The notes: generated from the letters alone by a model not told the origin. Positions 9,455 to 18,890 are shown, numbered from the stretch's first letter. The stretch is DNA of 64,000 bases from Alphaproteobacteria bacterium (GCA_017983635.1 JAGOBA010000010.1:62001-126000), one strand, 5' to 3'. Numbers and translations: made by a program.

Positions 9455-11222
9455 CGTTTTCCTCTGCGCCTTTGCACTTTCCGCCTCAACCGCACTGGCA
9501 GCCGACCCTGAGCCGGCGTCGGCGCCGCCACGCGGTCTTGGCACGCCGGCAGAACAGCCGCCCGTCGACGAAACGGCACCGGCGGAAACGCAAGCGCCGG
9601 CCGAGCAAACGCTGCCCGATCAACCCGGCAAGCCAATGGGCCCGCGCGTCACCGTCAGCGGTTTGAGCGCGATCGATCCCTCAGGCGCCGGTCTGCTGAC
9701 GCCCTCCGCGGGCGGTTTCGCGTCAAACCTTTGGACGGGAAGTCCGCGTGTCGCAATCAACGCGAAGCTCGCGCAACTGCCCGCGGCACCGAACTCACCC
9801 ACGATGCGCTCGTTGATGAAGCGCGCGCTGCTGAGCGGTTCAACGCCGCCTCAAGGCATCTCGCCGCCTGACGAACTGTCATTCCTCGCGTTGCGTCTGC
9901 AACGCTTGAACGCAAACGGCATGGTCAATGAAGCCTCGATGCTCGGCGCGCAAAGTTCGCGCGACGACACCTACGCGCGCCAAGCTTACGCCGAGTCGCT
10001 GCTGCTGCAGGGCCGCGACGGCGATGCCTGCGCCGACGCCGGCACCGCACGCTCCAGCGAACCCTATTGGCTCAAACTGCGCACGCTTTGCTACATCATG
10101 CAAAAGGAGATGCAGCCGGCGACTTTGACGCTCGACATCATGCGCGAGCGTAACGTCGACGACGAAGCGTTCATGACACTCGCCGCCGCACTCACCGAAG
10201 GCGGCGCGGCCGACGTGAAGGCACTTCCTGCGCCGAGCGGCGTTCATCTTGCTCTGCTGCGCCAGGCGAACAAACCGCCGCCGGCAGCACTCGCGACGTG
10301 GGTTCCGGCCACACTCGCGCTGTTGCAGGTCAACGACCCATTGATGCGGTTGGCCGCCGCTGAACGTGCCGCCGCCGCAGGCCTGATTCCGGCCGATCAG
10401 TTGCGCGACACCTACAATGCAGAGACGTTCACGCCCGATCAAATCGACGACCCGGAAGAAGCGGCGGCAAGACTTCCGCCCGCCCGCGCCAACGCGTTGT
10501 TCTTCCAATCGATCTCGAAGCGCTCGCTCCCCGCCGCCCGCGCTGCAGCCTTCGCCGCAGCCCAGCAACGTGCCGAAGCGCAAAACCGCTTTGCGCTGTT
10601 CGCCGCAGTCGTCGACGATCTTGCCGTACAGCTGAAGCCGTCGCCCCAAACCGCCTGGCTCGCGCCCTACATCACACGCGTGCTCCTTCACCGTGGTCGC
10701 GACAAGGCAGCCGAGCAGTGGCTGCTCGTGCTGACCTCGCCAACCGACGGCGCGACCGTCAATGCAATCCAAATGCACTTAGGCCTCGCGCGGCCGACAA
10801 CCGAGAACCTCGCGCGCATGCAAGGCGCTATGACCTGGCTCGGCCAGAACGCGTTGAAAGCGGGCGGCGACAAAGAATGGCTGATGGAGCGCGCCACCCG
10901 CGAAATCCCGCTGCTCGAAGCGTTGGGCTACATCATCCCCGGCGACGCCGCCTGGGCAACCTCCGCCAACACCGCTGGCATCGTCCCGGCAGGCGCCTCC
11001 GCTGAAGCGCTGACCGCCATCACCCGCTCCGCCCAAGACGCCCGCCTCGGCGAAACCGTCCTAAATGCGCTCGTTGCGATCGGCGCCGGTGGCCCCACGC
11101 GCGCCCAGGGTCAGACGAACGCCCGCGTGGTCAAAGCGCTGCTGGCGGTCGGCCTGCGGGAAGAAGCCCGCGCACTAGCCATCGAAGCCGCCCTCGGCGC
11201 GCCTGTGCGCACGCGGAAGTGA
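9435..11222 (+). CDS. Exported protein of unknown function, alpha-helical
   Basis: A 595-residue protein with a clear signal peptide (cleavage after TALA, residue 22) and then a Pro/Ala/Glu-rich stretch (about 24-60). The rest is rich in Ala, Leu and short helical repeats with spaced small residues (for example MVNEASMLGAQSSRDDTYAR and AYAESLLLQGRDGDACADAG), a texture like TPR or solenoid repeats in periplasmic proteins. No catalytic motif is visible. It overlaps the small membrane protein gene upstream and ends 43 bp before xerD. A structural or cell-envelope role is only a guess. Confidence 0.75.
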   Translation: MIGSRVNVFLCAFALSASTALAADPEPASAPPRGLGTPAEQPPVDETAPAETQAPAEQTLPDQPGKPMGPRVTVSGLSAIDPSGAGLLTPSAGGFASNLWTGSPRVAINAKLAQLPAAPNSPTMRSLMKRALLSGSTPPQGISPPDELSFLALRLQRLNANGMVNEASMLGAQSSRDDTYARQAYAESLLLQGRDGDACADAGTARSSEPYWLKLRTLCYIMQKEMQPATLTLDIMRERNVDDEAFMTLAAALTEGGAADVKALPAPSGVHLALLRQANKPPPAALATWVPATLALLQVNDPLMRLAAAERAAAAGLIPADQLRDTYNAETFTPDQIDDPEEAAARLPPARANALFFQSISKRSLPAARAAAFAAAQQRAEAQNRFALFAAVVDDLAVQLKPSPQTAWLAPYITRVLLHRGRDKAAEQWLLVLTSPTDGATVNAIQMHLGLARPTTENLARMQGAMTWLGQNALKAGGDKEWLMERATREIPLLEALGYIIPGDAAWATSANTAGIVPAGASAEALTAITRSAQDARLGETVLNALVAIGAGGPTRAQGQTNARVVKALLAVGLREEARALAIEAALGAPVRTRK

Positions 11223-11265
11223 CGGAAACCTTCTTGAAACCTCTCGGTCGCACAGTGCCGGTCTG

Positions 11266-12189
11266 ATGTCCGACACCGGCCTCCACCACCTCGAATCCTT
11301 CCTCGAAATGCTGAGCGCCGAGCGCGGCGCGTCGGTGCATACGCTCGATGCCTATCGCCGCGACCTGCTCGACTACGCCGGCTACCTGCGTAAGCGTTCG
11401 CGCTCGCTCGCGAACGGATCGGCAGCCGACATCCGCGGTTATCTCGGCACGCTCTCCGAGGCCGGCCTCAAACCATCGACTCAAGCCCGCCGCCTGTCGG
11501 CGCTTCGCCAACTCCACCGCTTCCTACTCGACGAAGACATCCGCGTGGACGATCCGACCTCCGCGATCGAGTCACCCAAGCGTGGCCGCCCGCTGCCGAA
11601 GGTCATAACCGAGGTCCAGACTCAGTCTCTCATCGATGCCGCCGCAACCCTTGAAGGACCAGAAGCGGTGCGCCTGCTCTGCATCGTCGAGTTGCTCTAC
11701 GCGTCGGGCTTGCGCGTCTCCGAACTCGTGTCGCTGCCCCTTAACGCCGTCACGGGCGAGAAACGAATGCTGCTCGTCAAAGGCAAAGGCAAGAAAGAGC
11801 GCCTGGTTCCCTTGGGTGCGCCCGCACGCGAAGCGATCAAAGCCTATCTGCAGGTTCGCCCGCGGTTCTTACCGGCGCTTGAGAAGGCGCAGCGCTTCCT
11901 ATTCCCGTCACGCGGTGTGGATGGTCATCTCACCCGACGCCGCGTCGGACAATTGCTCGAAGACCTGGCCATCAAAGCAGGGGTCGATCCGCGGAAGCTG
12001 TCGCCGCATGTGTTAAGACATGCCTTCGCCAGCCACCTTGTTGCGCATGGCGCCGATTTACGCAGCGTGCAACAGCTGTTGGGTCACGCCGACATTGCAA
12101 CCACGCAGATCTATACCCACGTACAAGAAGAACGGTTAAGGCGACTCGTGGCGGAAAAGCACCCTTTAGCCCTTCGGCGCAAGCGTTGA
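11266..12189 (+). CDS. xerD: Site-specific tyrosine recombinase XerD
   Basis: Resolves chromosome dimers at dif together with XerC, under FtsK control. The 307-residue product has the SAM-like N-terminal core-binding domain (about 6-95) and the catalytic domain with the full residue set: R150 (SGLRVSEL), K in VKGKGKKER (about 172-176), H248-x-x-R251 (HVLRHAFASHL), H274 (LLGHADI) and nucleophile Y283 (TQIYTHV). Length and spacing are those of XerD rather than of a phage integrase. There is no attachment-site repeat nearby, so it is the housekeeping enzyme. Confidence 0.93.
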   Translation: MSDTGLHHLESFLEMLSAERGASVHTLDAYRRDLLDYAGYLRKRSRSLANGSAADIRGYLGTLSEAGLKPSTQARRLSALRQLHRFLLDEDIRVDDPTSAIESPKRGRPLPKVITEVQTQSLIDAAATLEGPEAVRLLCIVELLYASGLRVSELVSLPLNAVTGEKRMLLVKGKGKKERLVPLGAPAREAIKAYLQVRPRFLPALEKAQRFLFPSRGVDGHLTRRRVGQLLEDLAIKAGVDPRKLSPHVLRHAFASHLVAHGADLRSVQQLLGHADIATTQIYTHVQEERLRRLVAEKHPLALRRKR

Positions 12190-12271
12190 CTGTCCGGCGG
12201 GCGAGGCATAGCTTCCGGCCCTCTTTGAGAGGGAGCGCCCCAAGCGCGAAATCCGAAGCCGGGGCAATCAA

Positions 12272-13258
12272 ATGAGCTTCACCACTGTCGAGCGAGTTCC
12301 GCCGCGACTCAACCGGTCGCAACTTTTCGTGCCGGGTGTACGGCCGCAATTGATCGAGAAGGCGGTCGCCGGCGATGCCGACGTCATCTGTCTTGATCTT
12401 GAGGACAGCGTCGCGCCGGCCGACAAGCCGCAAGCGCGCGCCAACATCATTCAAGCGCTGAAGACGCAAAACTTTGGCACGAAGTCCGTGTCGGTGCGCG
12501 TGAACGGTCTCGACACCCATTGGTGCTATCGCGACATCGTCGACATCATGGAGCAGGCGGGCGAACGCCTTGACCTGATCATGATCCCCAAGGTCGGCGT
12601 CGCCGCCGACGTCTACGCGATCGACATGTTGATCACGCAAATCGAATCCGCCGTTCGCCGCCAAAAGCAGGTCAAGCTTGAGGTCATCATCGAGAGCGTC
12701 CTCGGCGTGAACAACATCGACGCGATCGCGGGTTCGTCGAAGCGGCTTGAGTCGCTCCACTTCGGCTCGGCCGACTACGCCGCCTCCGCCGGCATGCGCA
12801 CCACGAACATCGGCGGCCCGAACAAGGACTACGTCGTCCTCACCGACAAGGACGCCGCCGGCAAGCGCGACACGCATTGGTCGGATCTCTGGCACTACGT
12901 GACGTTTCGCATGGTGGCCGCAGCCCGCGCGCACGGCCTCAGGCCCATCGACGGTCCCTTCGGCGATTACTCGGACGAGGCGGGCTTCGTCGCGCAGGCT
13001 CAACGCACGGCGGTCATGGGCTGCGAAGGCAAGTGGGCGATCCACCCCAGCCAAGTCGCCCCCGCGAACCGCGTCTTCACGCCGCCGGCCGACGAGGTTG
13101 CGCGCGCAGAGGCGATCATCGCTGCCATGAAAGACGGGCAAGACAAAGGCATGGGTGCGGTCGCGCTGGGCGGTAAGCTCATCGACCTCGCTTCGATCCG
13201 CCAGGCCGAAGTCATCGTCCGGCAAATGCAATTGATCCGCGAGCGAACCAAAGGCTAA
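12272..13258 (+). CDS. HpcH/HpaI-type CoA ester lyase, probably malyl-CoA/beta-methylmalyl-CoA lyase
   Basis: A 328-residue TIM-barrel lyase of the CitE/malyl-CoA lyase family. Seen: LNRSQLFVPGVRPQLIEKA at the start, CLDLEDSV with acidic metal ligands, SVRVNGLDT, EVIIESVLGVNNID (metal-binding Glu), LHFGSADYAASAG, and the C-terminal KWAIHPSQVAPANRVFTP. These match L-malyl-CoA/beta-methylmalyl-CoA lyases, which split malyl-CoA to acetyl-CoA and glyoxylate. A related citramalyl-CoA specificity cannot be excluded. No other glyoxylate or ethylmalonyl-CoA pathway gene is adjacent. Confidence 0.8.
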   Translation: MSFTTVERVPPRLNRSQLFVPGVRPQLIEKAVAGDADVICLDLEDSVAPADKPQARANIIQALKTQNFGTKSVSVRVNGLDTHWCYRDIVDIMEQAGERLDLIMIPKVGVAADVYAIDMLITQIESAVRRQKQVKLEVIIESVLGVNNIDAIAGSSKRLESLHFGSADYAASAGMRTTNIGGPNKDYVVLTDKDAAGKRDTHWSDLWHYVTFRMVAAARAHGLRPIDGPFGDYSDEAGFVAQAQRTAVMGCEGKWAIHPSQVAPANRVFTPPADEVARAEAIIAAMKDGQDKGMGAVALGGKLIDLASIRQAEVIVRQMQLIRERTKG

Positions 13259-13284
13259 GGCGGCAACGCCGGGCGACCCTTCCC

Positions 13285-15171
13285 ATGGACGCATCCGCCA
13301 AAGAAGCGCAGATCACCGCCGCGCGGCACCGCAGCCTGGCGCTTGCCGCCGTGGGCGTCGTCTTCGGCGACATCGGCACCAGCCCGCTCTACATGATGAA
13401 GGAGACGTTCGGCGCTACCGGCAGCATGGGCCTGAACGAAACCTCGGTCTACGGCGTGCTCTCGATCGCGTTTTGGTCGCTGATGATCATCGTCTCGATC
13501 AAGTACTGCATCTTCATCATGCGTGCCGACAACAAGGGCGAAGGCGGCGTGCTTTCGCTGGCCTCGCTGGCGCTGCGGACCGGCCACGCCGCGCCGCGCC
13601 GCCGCAAGGCGATCTGGTTCCTGGCCCTGACCGGCCTTGCGCTCTTTTACGGCGACGCGCTGATCACGCCGTCCGTCTCGGTCTTGTCGGCCGTCGAAGG
13701 CTTGAAGGTCGCCACCTCCGCCTTCGATCATCTGGTCGTGCCCCTCGCGACCTGCATCCTGGTTGCGCTCTTCGTGATCCAAAGCCGCGGCACGCACCGC
13801 GTCGCGAAGCTGTTCGGCCCGATCATGATGACGTGGTTCTTCATCATTGGCCTTTTGGGCTTCATTGAAATTCTCCAGCGCCCGTCGATCCTCGCCGCCA
13901 TCAACCCCGTCTTCGCTTTCGACCTGATGTTCAGCCAACCGTGGGTCACGTTCGTGGCCTTAGGCTCGATCGTGCTCTGCGTCACCGGCGCGGAGGCGAT
14001 CTACGCCGACATGGGCCACTTCGGCAAAGGCCCGATCCGCACCGCCTGGGTCGGCGTCGCGATCTGTCTCGTGCTGAACTATTTCGGCCAAGGCGCGCTG
14101 CTCTTGAGCGAGCCCGGCGCACTCGAGAACCCATTCTACCATCTGGCACCCGACTGGGCGCTCTATCCGATGGTGTTGCTCGCAACCTGCGCGACCGTAA
14201 TCGCCTCGCAAGCCGTGATCTCCGGCGTCTTCTCGCTCAGCCGTCAGGCGATCCAGCTCGGCTACTTGCCGCGCATGGACATCCGCCACACCTCGGCAAC
14301 CGAGATGGGCCAGATCTACATCCCGCAGGTGAACTGGTTGCAGATGATCGGCGTCGCGATCATCGTGCTTGCGTTCCAAACCTCAAGCGCGTTGACCCAC
14401 GCCTACGGCCTGGCCGTCACCGGCGCGATGACCATTGATACGATCCTCGCGGTAATCGTGGCGCGCTGGCTCTGGGGCTGGAACCGTTGGATGATCTACG
14501 TGGTCTTCGGCCTCTTCCTGATCGTCGATGTCATGTTCTTGACCTCGAACATGCTGAAGATCCCGACCGGCGGCTGGCTCCCGATCATGGTCGCGATCGC
14601 GGCGCTCTTGATGTTCACCGTCTGGAACCGCGGCCGCGAAATCCTACTCTCGAAACTCTACCGCGACGCGATGCCGATCCGCGAATTCCTGGAGCACTGG
14701 GACCGCACGACGGAGCGCGTCAGCGGCACGGCGGTGTTCATGACCTCGAACCCCGCCGTGGTTCCGACCGCGTTCCTTCACAACTTGAAACACAATCACG
14801 TCGTGCACGAGCGCGTGATCCTGATGAAGGTCGACGTCCAAGATTACCCCCGCGTCGCCGACGAAAAACGCATCGACGTCGAGAAGCTCGGCAAAGGGTT
14901 CCACCAAGTGACCGTGCGCTATGGCTTCATGGAACGTCCCGACGTGCCCCGCGCGCTCGAGCTCTGCCGCACCTTCGGCCTCTCGTTCGATCTCATGCAG
15001 ACGACGTTCTTCCTAGGCCGTGAAACGTTGATCCCCGCTAGTCGCAGCGAACTCCGCCGCTGGCAAGCCGCCCTCTTCATCGGCCTCCAAGCCGCAGCGC
15101 TCTCCGCCACGCGCTTCTTCCGCATCCCCGCGAACCGGGTCGTGGAAATGGGTACGCAGGTCGAGATTTAG
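13285..15171 (+). CDS. kup: KUP-type potassium uptake protein
   Basis: A low-affinity potassium:proton symporter of the inner membrane. The 628-residue length and the opening VVFGDIGTSPLYMMKETFG are diagnostic of KUP/HAK/KT. Twelve or so hydrophobic helices fill residues 20-460, with LALFYGDALITPSVSVLSA and GAEAIYADMGHFG as further family signatures, followed by a soluble C-terminal domain of about 160 residues. It starts 26 bp after the lyase gene. Confidence 0.95.
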   Translation: MDASAKEAQITAARHRSLALAAVGVVFGDIGTSPLYMMKETFGATGSMGLNETSVYGVLSIAFWSLMIIVSIKYCIFIMRADNKGEGGVLSLASLALRTGHAAPRRRKAIWFLALTGLALFYGDALITPSVSVLSAVEGLKVATSAFDHLVVPLATCILVALFVIQSRGTHRVAKLFGPIMMTWFFIIGLLGFIEILQRPSILAAINPVFAFDLMFSQPWVTFVALGSIVLCVTGAEAIYADMGHFGKGPIRTAWVGVAICLVLNYFGQGALLLSEPGALENPFYHLAPDWALYPMVLLATCATVIASQAVISGVFSLSRQAIQLGYLPRMDIRHTSATEMGQIYIPQVNWLQMIGVAIIVLAFQTSSALTHAYGLAVTGAMTIDTILAVIVARWLWGWNRWMIYVVFGLFLIVDVMFLTSNMLKIPTGGWLPIMVAIAALLMFTVWNRGREILLSKLYRDAMPIREFLEHWDRTTERVSGTAVFMTSNPAVVPTAFLHNLKHNHVVHERVILMKVDVQDYPRVADEKRIDVEKLGKGFHQVTVRYGFMERPDVPRALELCRTFGLSFDLMQTTFFLGRETLIPASRSELRRWQAALFIGLQAAALSATRFFRIPANRVVEMGTQVEI

Positions 15172-15264
15172 GCTGGGGAGCGCAGCACCTGCCGGCCTCA
15201 CTTGCCCAAACCCCCGCCATATGTCTGCATGCCGTCATCACACGTGCTTTGAACGGGTCCGCGC

Positions 15265-17061
15265 ATGAATATCGTCGCATTCGCCGGAATTTTCATCACG
15301 CTGGCGACAGCGATCCCGGTCTTCCTTCAGATGCGCAGGCATCCCAAGGGGCTCTTGATTCTCTTCTTCGCCGAGATGTGGGAGCGCTTCTCGTTCTACG
15401 GCATGCGCGGCTTACTGATCTTCTATCTGACGCAGCATTTCCTGTTCGACGATGCATTCGCGAACGGCCAGTACGGCACCTATGGCGCCCTGGTCTATCT
15501 GCTTCCGCTTCTCGGCGGCTTCCTTGCCGACCACTATCTGGGCACGCGCAAGGCAGTCGCCTTTGGCGCGCTGCTTCTTGTCGCGGGCCACGCCACGATG
15601 GCGGTTGAGGGGGCCCCCGCCCGTCAGGTGCTCACCTATGAGAGCAAGGAATACGACTTCAAAGTCGACGGTCGCGGCAGCACGCGCGAGGTCCGCCTCG
15701 TCGTCGACGGCGCCGAATACGCCGTCGGCGCCTCAAGCGAAGGCAACCTGACCATCAAGGATTTGCCGGATGGTGCCTCGCTGCCCGCCGTCTTGCCGAA
15801 AGGCTCGTTCGAACTTTCGGTCAAAGACCGCGATCCGTTCTACGTCGGCGTTTTCTACCTGGCGCTCTCGCTCATCGTGATGGGCGTCGGCTTCTTGAAG
15901 CCGAACATCTCCTCGCTCGTCGGCCAGCTCTACCCGCAAGCCGATCCGCGCCGCGATTCCGGCTTCACGCTCTTCTACTACGGCATCAACCTCGGCTCGT
16001 TCTGGGCCGCCATCGTCTGCGGCTGGCTCGGCCAACAAGTGGGTTGGTGGGCGGGCTTCGGCTTGGCAAGCGTCGGAATGCTGGTCGGCTACGTCGTCTT
16101 CGTGTTCGGCAAGCCGCTCTTGGAGGGGCACGGCGAGCCGCCCGATCCGGCCAAGCTCGCAACGCGCGTCGCCGGCATCAAGTTCGAATGGCTCATCTAC
16201 GCCGCCGTGCTCGCGGCCGTCGGCCTCGTCTGGTTGATCATCCAACGCTTCGATCTCGTAGGCTACGCGCTTGCCGCCGGCTCGATCGCGGTCTTGGGTT
16301 ACCTACTCTACTTCATGGCGACGCAATGCACGCGGGCTGAGGCAAGGCGGATGATCCTAGCCCTCATGCTGATCCTGTTTGCCGTCGCCTACTTCACGCT
16401 CTTCAACCAAGCTGGCTCCTCGCTCAACCAGTTCGCGCAGCGCAACATCGACCTCAACCTGTTCGGCTTTCCGATCGCCCCCGCGCAAACCCAGTCGTTC
16501 AACGCCGGCTTCATCTTGCTCATGGCACCGCTGTTCGCGGGCGTGTGGGCGTACCTGGAACCGCGTCACCTGGATCCGAACGCGCCGGCGAAGTTCGGGC
16601 TCGCGATGCTTCAGATCGCGGCCGGCTTTGCCGTGCTCGTCTGGGGTGCGGAGAACTTCGCGAACGCCGAATACCGCGTACCGATGATCTTCCTTGTCGT
16701 GATGTACTTCTTACACACCACCGGCGAACTCTTCCTTTCGCCCGTCGGCCTCTCGCAGATGACGAGGCTTTCGCCCGCCGCAACCGTGGCTACGATTATG
16801 GCGACGTGGTTCTTGGGCAGCGCTTGGGCCGGCTACTTCGCCGCACTGATCGCCCGTCTCACCGCCGCGCAAACCGTCGCCGGCCAAGTCCTCGACCCCG
16901 CCGCCGCGCTCCACAACTACATCGGCGTCTTCACCAACGTCGCCATCTGGGGGGCTGCCATCGGTGTCGTCATCCTCATCCTCTCCCCCTTCCTCGGCCG
17001 CCTGGACAAGCCCGTGGAAGAGGAGGAGGCGAAGAAACTCAATGCATCTTCAAATGCTTGA
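15265..17061 (+). CDS. POT family proton-dependent peptide transporter
   Basis: An inner-membrane MFS transporter that imports di- and tripeptides with protons. The 598-residue product shows the POT motif EMWERFSFYG (37-46) in helix 1 and the second signature FTLFYYGINLGSFWA. Between the third and fourth N-terminal helices (about residues 117-195) there is a polar, beta-rich insert (YESKEYDFKVDGRG to ELSVKDRD) that is absent from short POT proteins such as DtpA and would lie outside the membrane. The 3' end overlaps the end of the convergent ECF41 gene by 23 bp. Confidence 0.92.
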   Translation: MNIVAFAGIFITLATAIPVFLQMRRHPKGLLILFFAEMWERFSFYGMRGLLIFYLTQHFLFDDAFANGQYGTYGALVYLLPLLGGFLADHYLGTRKAVAFGALLLVAGHATMAVEGAPARQVLTYESKEYDFKVDGRGSTREVRLVVDGAEYAVGASSEGNLTIKDLPDGASLPAVLPKGSFELSVKDRDPFYVGVFYLALSLIVMGVGFLKPNISSLVGQLYPQADPRRDSGFTLFYYGINLGSFWAAIVCGWLGQQVGWWAGFGLASVGMLVGYVVFVFGKPLLEGHGEPPDPAKLATRVAGIKFEWLIYAAVLAAVGLVWLIIQRFDLVGYALAAGSIAVLGYLLYFMATQCTRAEARRMILALMLILFAVAYFTLFNQAGSSLNQFAQRNIDLNLFGFPIAPAQTQSFNAGFILLMAPLFAGVWAYLEPRHLDPNAPAKFGLAMLQIAAGFAVLVWGAENFANAEYRVPMIFLVVMYFLHTTGELFLSPVGLSQMTRLSPAATVATIMATWFLGSAWAGYFAALIARLTAAQTVAGQVLDPAAALHNYIGVFTNVAIWGAAIGVVILILSPFLGRLDKPVEEEEAKKLNASSNA

Positions 17062-17914
17062 GCTTGTCCGGGTTGCGCACGATCAGGATCGCGCGGATTT
17101 GGCCGTCGTCGATGTCGAGTTGTGTGACGGTCTCAAAGCCTTGGCCGTCGACTGACCAGAGGGAGGGTAGACCGTTCAGGGTCACCCACTTGATCTCGCG
17201 CGGCCCGCCTTTGGCGCTGGCCAGATGCAGCACAAGCTGCGCCACCTCTTCGCGCGTGTTCACGACGCGGAGCGCCGCCGGCGCCTTGCCGCCGCCGTCG
17301 CTGACAAGGCGCACGTCGCTTTTCATGATCGAAACCAGCGTCGACAAGTCGTTCGCCGCGACCGCTGCCGAGAACGAAGCGAGCAGCCGCTGATGTGCTT
17401 CCGGCGCCGCGCGAAAGCGGGGCCGCTCCGAACGCACCCGGTCGCGCGCTCGCGACACGAGCTGCCGCACGGCGACTTCGCTCTTACCCAAAGCGGCCGC
17501 GATCTCGCCGTAGGAACTGTCAAACGCCTCGCGCAGAATGAACGCCGCGCGCTCCTCCGGGCCTAGTCGTTCGAGCACCACCATCAACCCCAGCGACACA
17601 TCGTCGGCAAAGGAATCCATGCTCTGGTCCTCGCGCCGTTCCCCGCCGTCCATCGTCAGAACCGGCTCCGGCAGCCAAGGCCCCACATAAACCTCGCGCG
17701 CCGCTTTCGCGCGCCGCAATCGGTCCAAGCAGAGCCGCACGACCACCGTCGTCAACCACGCGCCCGGCACCTCGATCTCGCTTTGCTTGGCCGCTTGCCA
17801 GCGCAGAAACGCGTCTTGCACCGCGTCCTCCGCCTCCGACCAGCGGCCGAGCATGCGATAGGCGACACCCGTCAACCGCTTGCGCTCATTCTCAAATGCG
17901 GAGACGGCGCTCAT
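17039..17914 (-). CDS. ECF41-type RNA polymerase sigma factor (SigJ-like)
   Basis: An extracytoplasmic-function sigma factor with a built-in SnoaL-like C-terminal domain instead of an anti-sigma factor. The 291-residue product has region 2 (about 8-70, EAEDAVQDAFLRW), the linker motif WLPEPV (80-85), region 4 (about 105-165, FDSSYGEIAAALGKSEVAVRQ), then the extension with DGGGK at 206-210 and NPDKL at 281-285; WLPEP and DGGGK are hallmarks of ECF41. The ATG at 17914 overlaps the stop of the carboxymuconolactone decarboxylase-like gene. It is the last gene of a three-gene operon behind an ECF41-type promoter, so autoregulation is likely. Confidence 0.93.
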   Translation of the reverse strand: MSAVSAFENERKRLTGVAYRMLGRWSEAEDAVQDAFLRWQAAKQSEIEVPGAWLTTVVVRLCLDRLRRAKAAREVYVGPWLPEPVLTMDGGERREDQSMDSFADDVSLGLMVVLERLGPEERAAFILREAFDSSYGEIAAALGKSEVAVRQLVSRARDRVRSERPRFRAAPEAHQRLLASFSAAVAANDLSTLVSIMKSDVRLVSDGGGKAPAALRVVNTREEVAQLVLHLASAKGGPREIKWVTLNGLPSLWSVDGQGFETVTQLDIDDGQIRAILIVRNPDKLKHLKMH

Positions 17915-18453
17915 GCCGCTTTCGCCGTTGGCGTCGCGCGATCTTGGATAACGACGCGTTCGCAGGTGTGCGCGTAGCCCATGCCGCGCTTCACCGCCGG
18001 ATAGAACCGCGCGGTCGCGATGGTGAACGCAAGCTCGATCAAACCTCTCTCGCCCCACCGATCGCGAATCTGCTCGCGCATCTCATCCGCCATCTCGCCC
18101 TTCGCGACCACTTCGCCGTATCGAAACGCGAGCGCGACTTGCGGCGGTACACTATCCAATTTCCGCGCCGCCAGCGCTCGCAACACGTCGCCCTTCACGC
18201 CATCTTTCAGCGCCAGGTTCACATGAATCTGCACGCACGGCCCGCAGTCTTCCACCATCGCTGCCGCCATGCCGGCGGTGTGATAGACGTCTGCGGGCGT
18301 GTACTTGCGATTGCCTTCGACGACCTTGATCATCGAGAAACGCCACAACCACGACGGCGCGACGTCGCGCAGATGATAGGCGTAGTCCATGTTGACGTCG
18401 CCGATCTGTGTTTTCCCCCACGCGAGCAATTTCGTAAGCAACCACCTGTTCAT
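17911..18453 (-). CDS. Carboxymuconolactone decarboxylase/AhpD-like protein
   Basis: A 180-residue helical protein of the carboxymuconolactone decarboxylase superfamily. Residues 68-77 read E-D-C-G-P-C-V-Q-I-H, giving the E/C-x-x-C/H set (C70, C73, H77) used by AhpD-type members for thiol peroxidase or disulfide chemistry. Genes of this superfamily are one of the three classic partners of ECF41 sigma factors. It is coupled by a four-base overlap to the sigma gene, and lies 13 bp after the small membrane protein gene. Substrate is unknown. Confidence 0.88.
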   Translation of the reverse strand: MNRWLLTKLLAWGKTQIGDVNMDYAYHLRDVAPSWLWRFSMIKVVEGNRKYTPADVYHTAGMAAAMVEDCGPCVQIHVNLALKDGVKGDVLRALAARKLDSVPPQVALAFRYGEVVAKGEMADEMREQIRDRWGERGLIELAFTIATARFYPAVKRGMGYAHTCERVVIQDRATPTAKAA

Positions 18454-18466
18454 GGCAAAGCCTCCA

Positions 18467-18838
18467 TCAATTCAGCCGACGCCTTTGAAAAACCGAAACC
18501 GCAATCGCGAGCACGGCCGGCAAATGCACGGCCAAAAGCTCGTTCACGATCACGCCGTGATGGTGACCCATGAACGTCTCGCCCACATGCAAAAGCGAGT
18601 GCAGCGTGATGAACATCGCGCCCAGCGCGCTCACGCGCCACCCGCCGCCAAGCTCGCTCCACGCGAGCCCGGCACCCGCAGTGACATAGGCAAGCCCAAT
18701 GTCGCGCACGAAGTGCAGGTTCAGCGGCCCCGTGTCCGGCACACCGGGCACCGCCGCGTACCAGCCGGGCGGGTCGACGAACATGTAACCGCCGTTCAGG
18801 CCCATCACGGCCGCCAGGATAAAGGTCAGAATTCGCAT
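18467..18838 (-). CDS. Small four-helix membrane protein, first gene of the ECF41 operon
   Basis: A 123-residue inner-membrane protein with about four hydrophobic helices (residues 2-20, 45-65, 70-90, 98-115) and a conserved-looking HSLLHVGETFMGHHHG loop rich in histidine. It resembles DoxX-like/DUF4345-type small membrane proteins, but the exact family is uncertain. AGGAGG lies about 10 bases before the ATG at 18838, and the ECF41 promoter sits 26-52 bases upstream, so this is the operon's first gene. A His-rich loop next to a redox-type CxxC partner would fit a stress or metal-related role; that is inference. Confidence 0.75.
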   Translation of the reverse strand: MRILTFILAAVMGLNGGYMFVDPPGWYAAVPGVPDTGPLNLHFVRDIGLAYVTAGAGLAWSELGGGWRVSALGAMFITLHSLLHVGETFMGHHHGVIVNELLAVHLPAVLAIAVSVFQRRRLN

Positions 18839-18863
18839 GAGGATTTGGCCTCCTTGGCCCTAT

Positions 18864-18890
18864 GACGTTTGACCCCCGGCCAGTGTGACA
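18864..18890 (-). promoter_or_regulatory. ECF41-type promoter, TGTCACA-N16-CGTC
   Basis: On the minus strand TGTCACA occupies 18890-18884 and CGTC occupies 18867-18864, separated by exactly 16 bases. This is the published target motif of ECF41 sigma factors. It points into the operon that ends with the ECF41 gene, with the first ATG at 18838 and an AGGAGG ribosome site in between. Confidence 0.85.
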
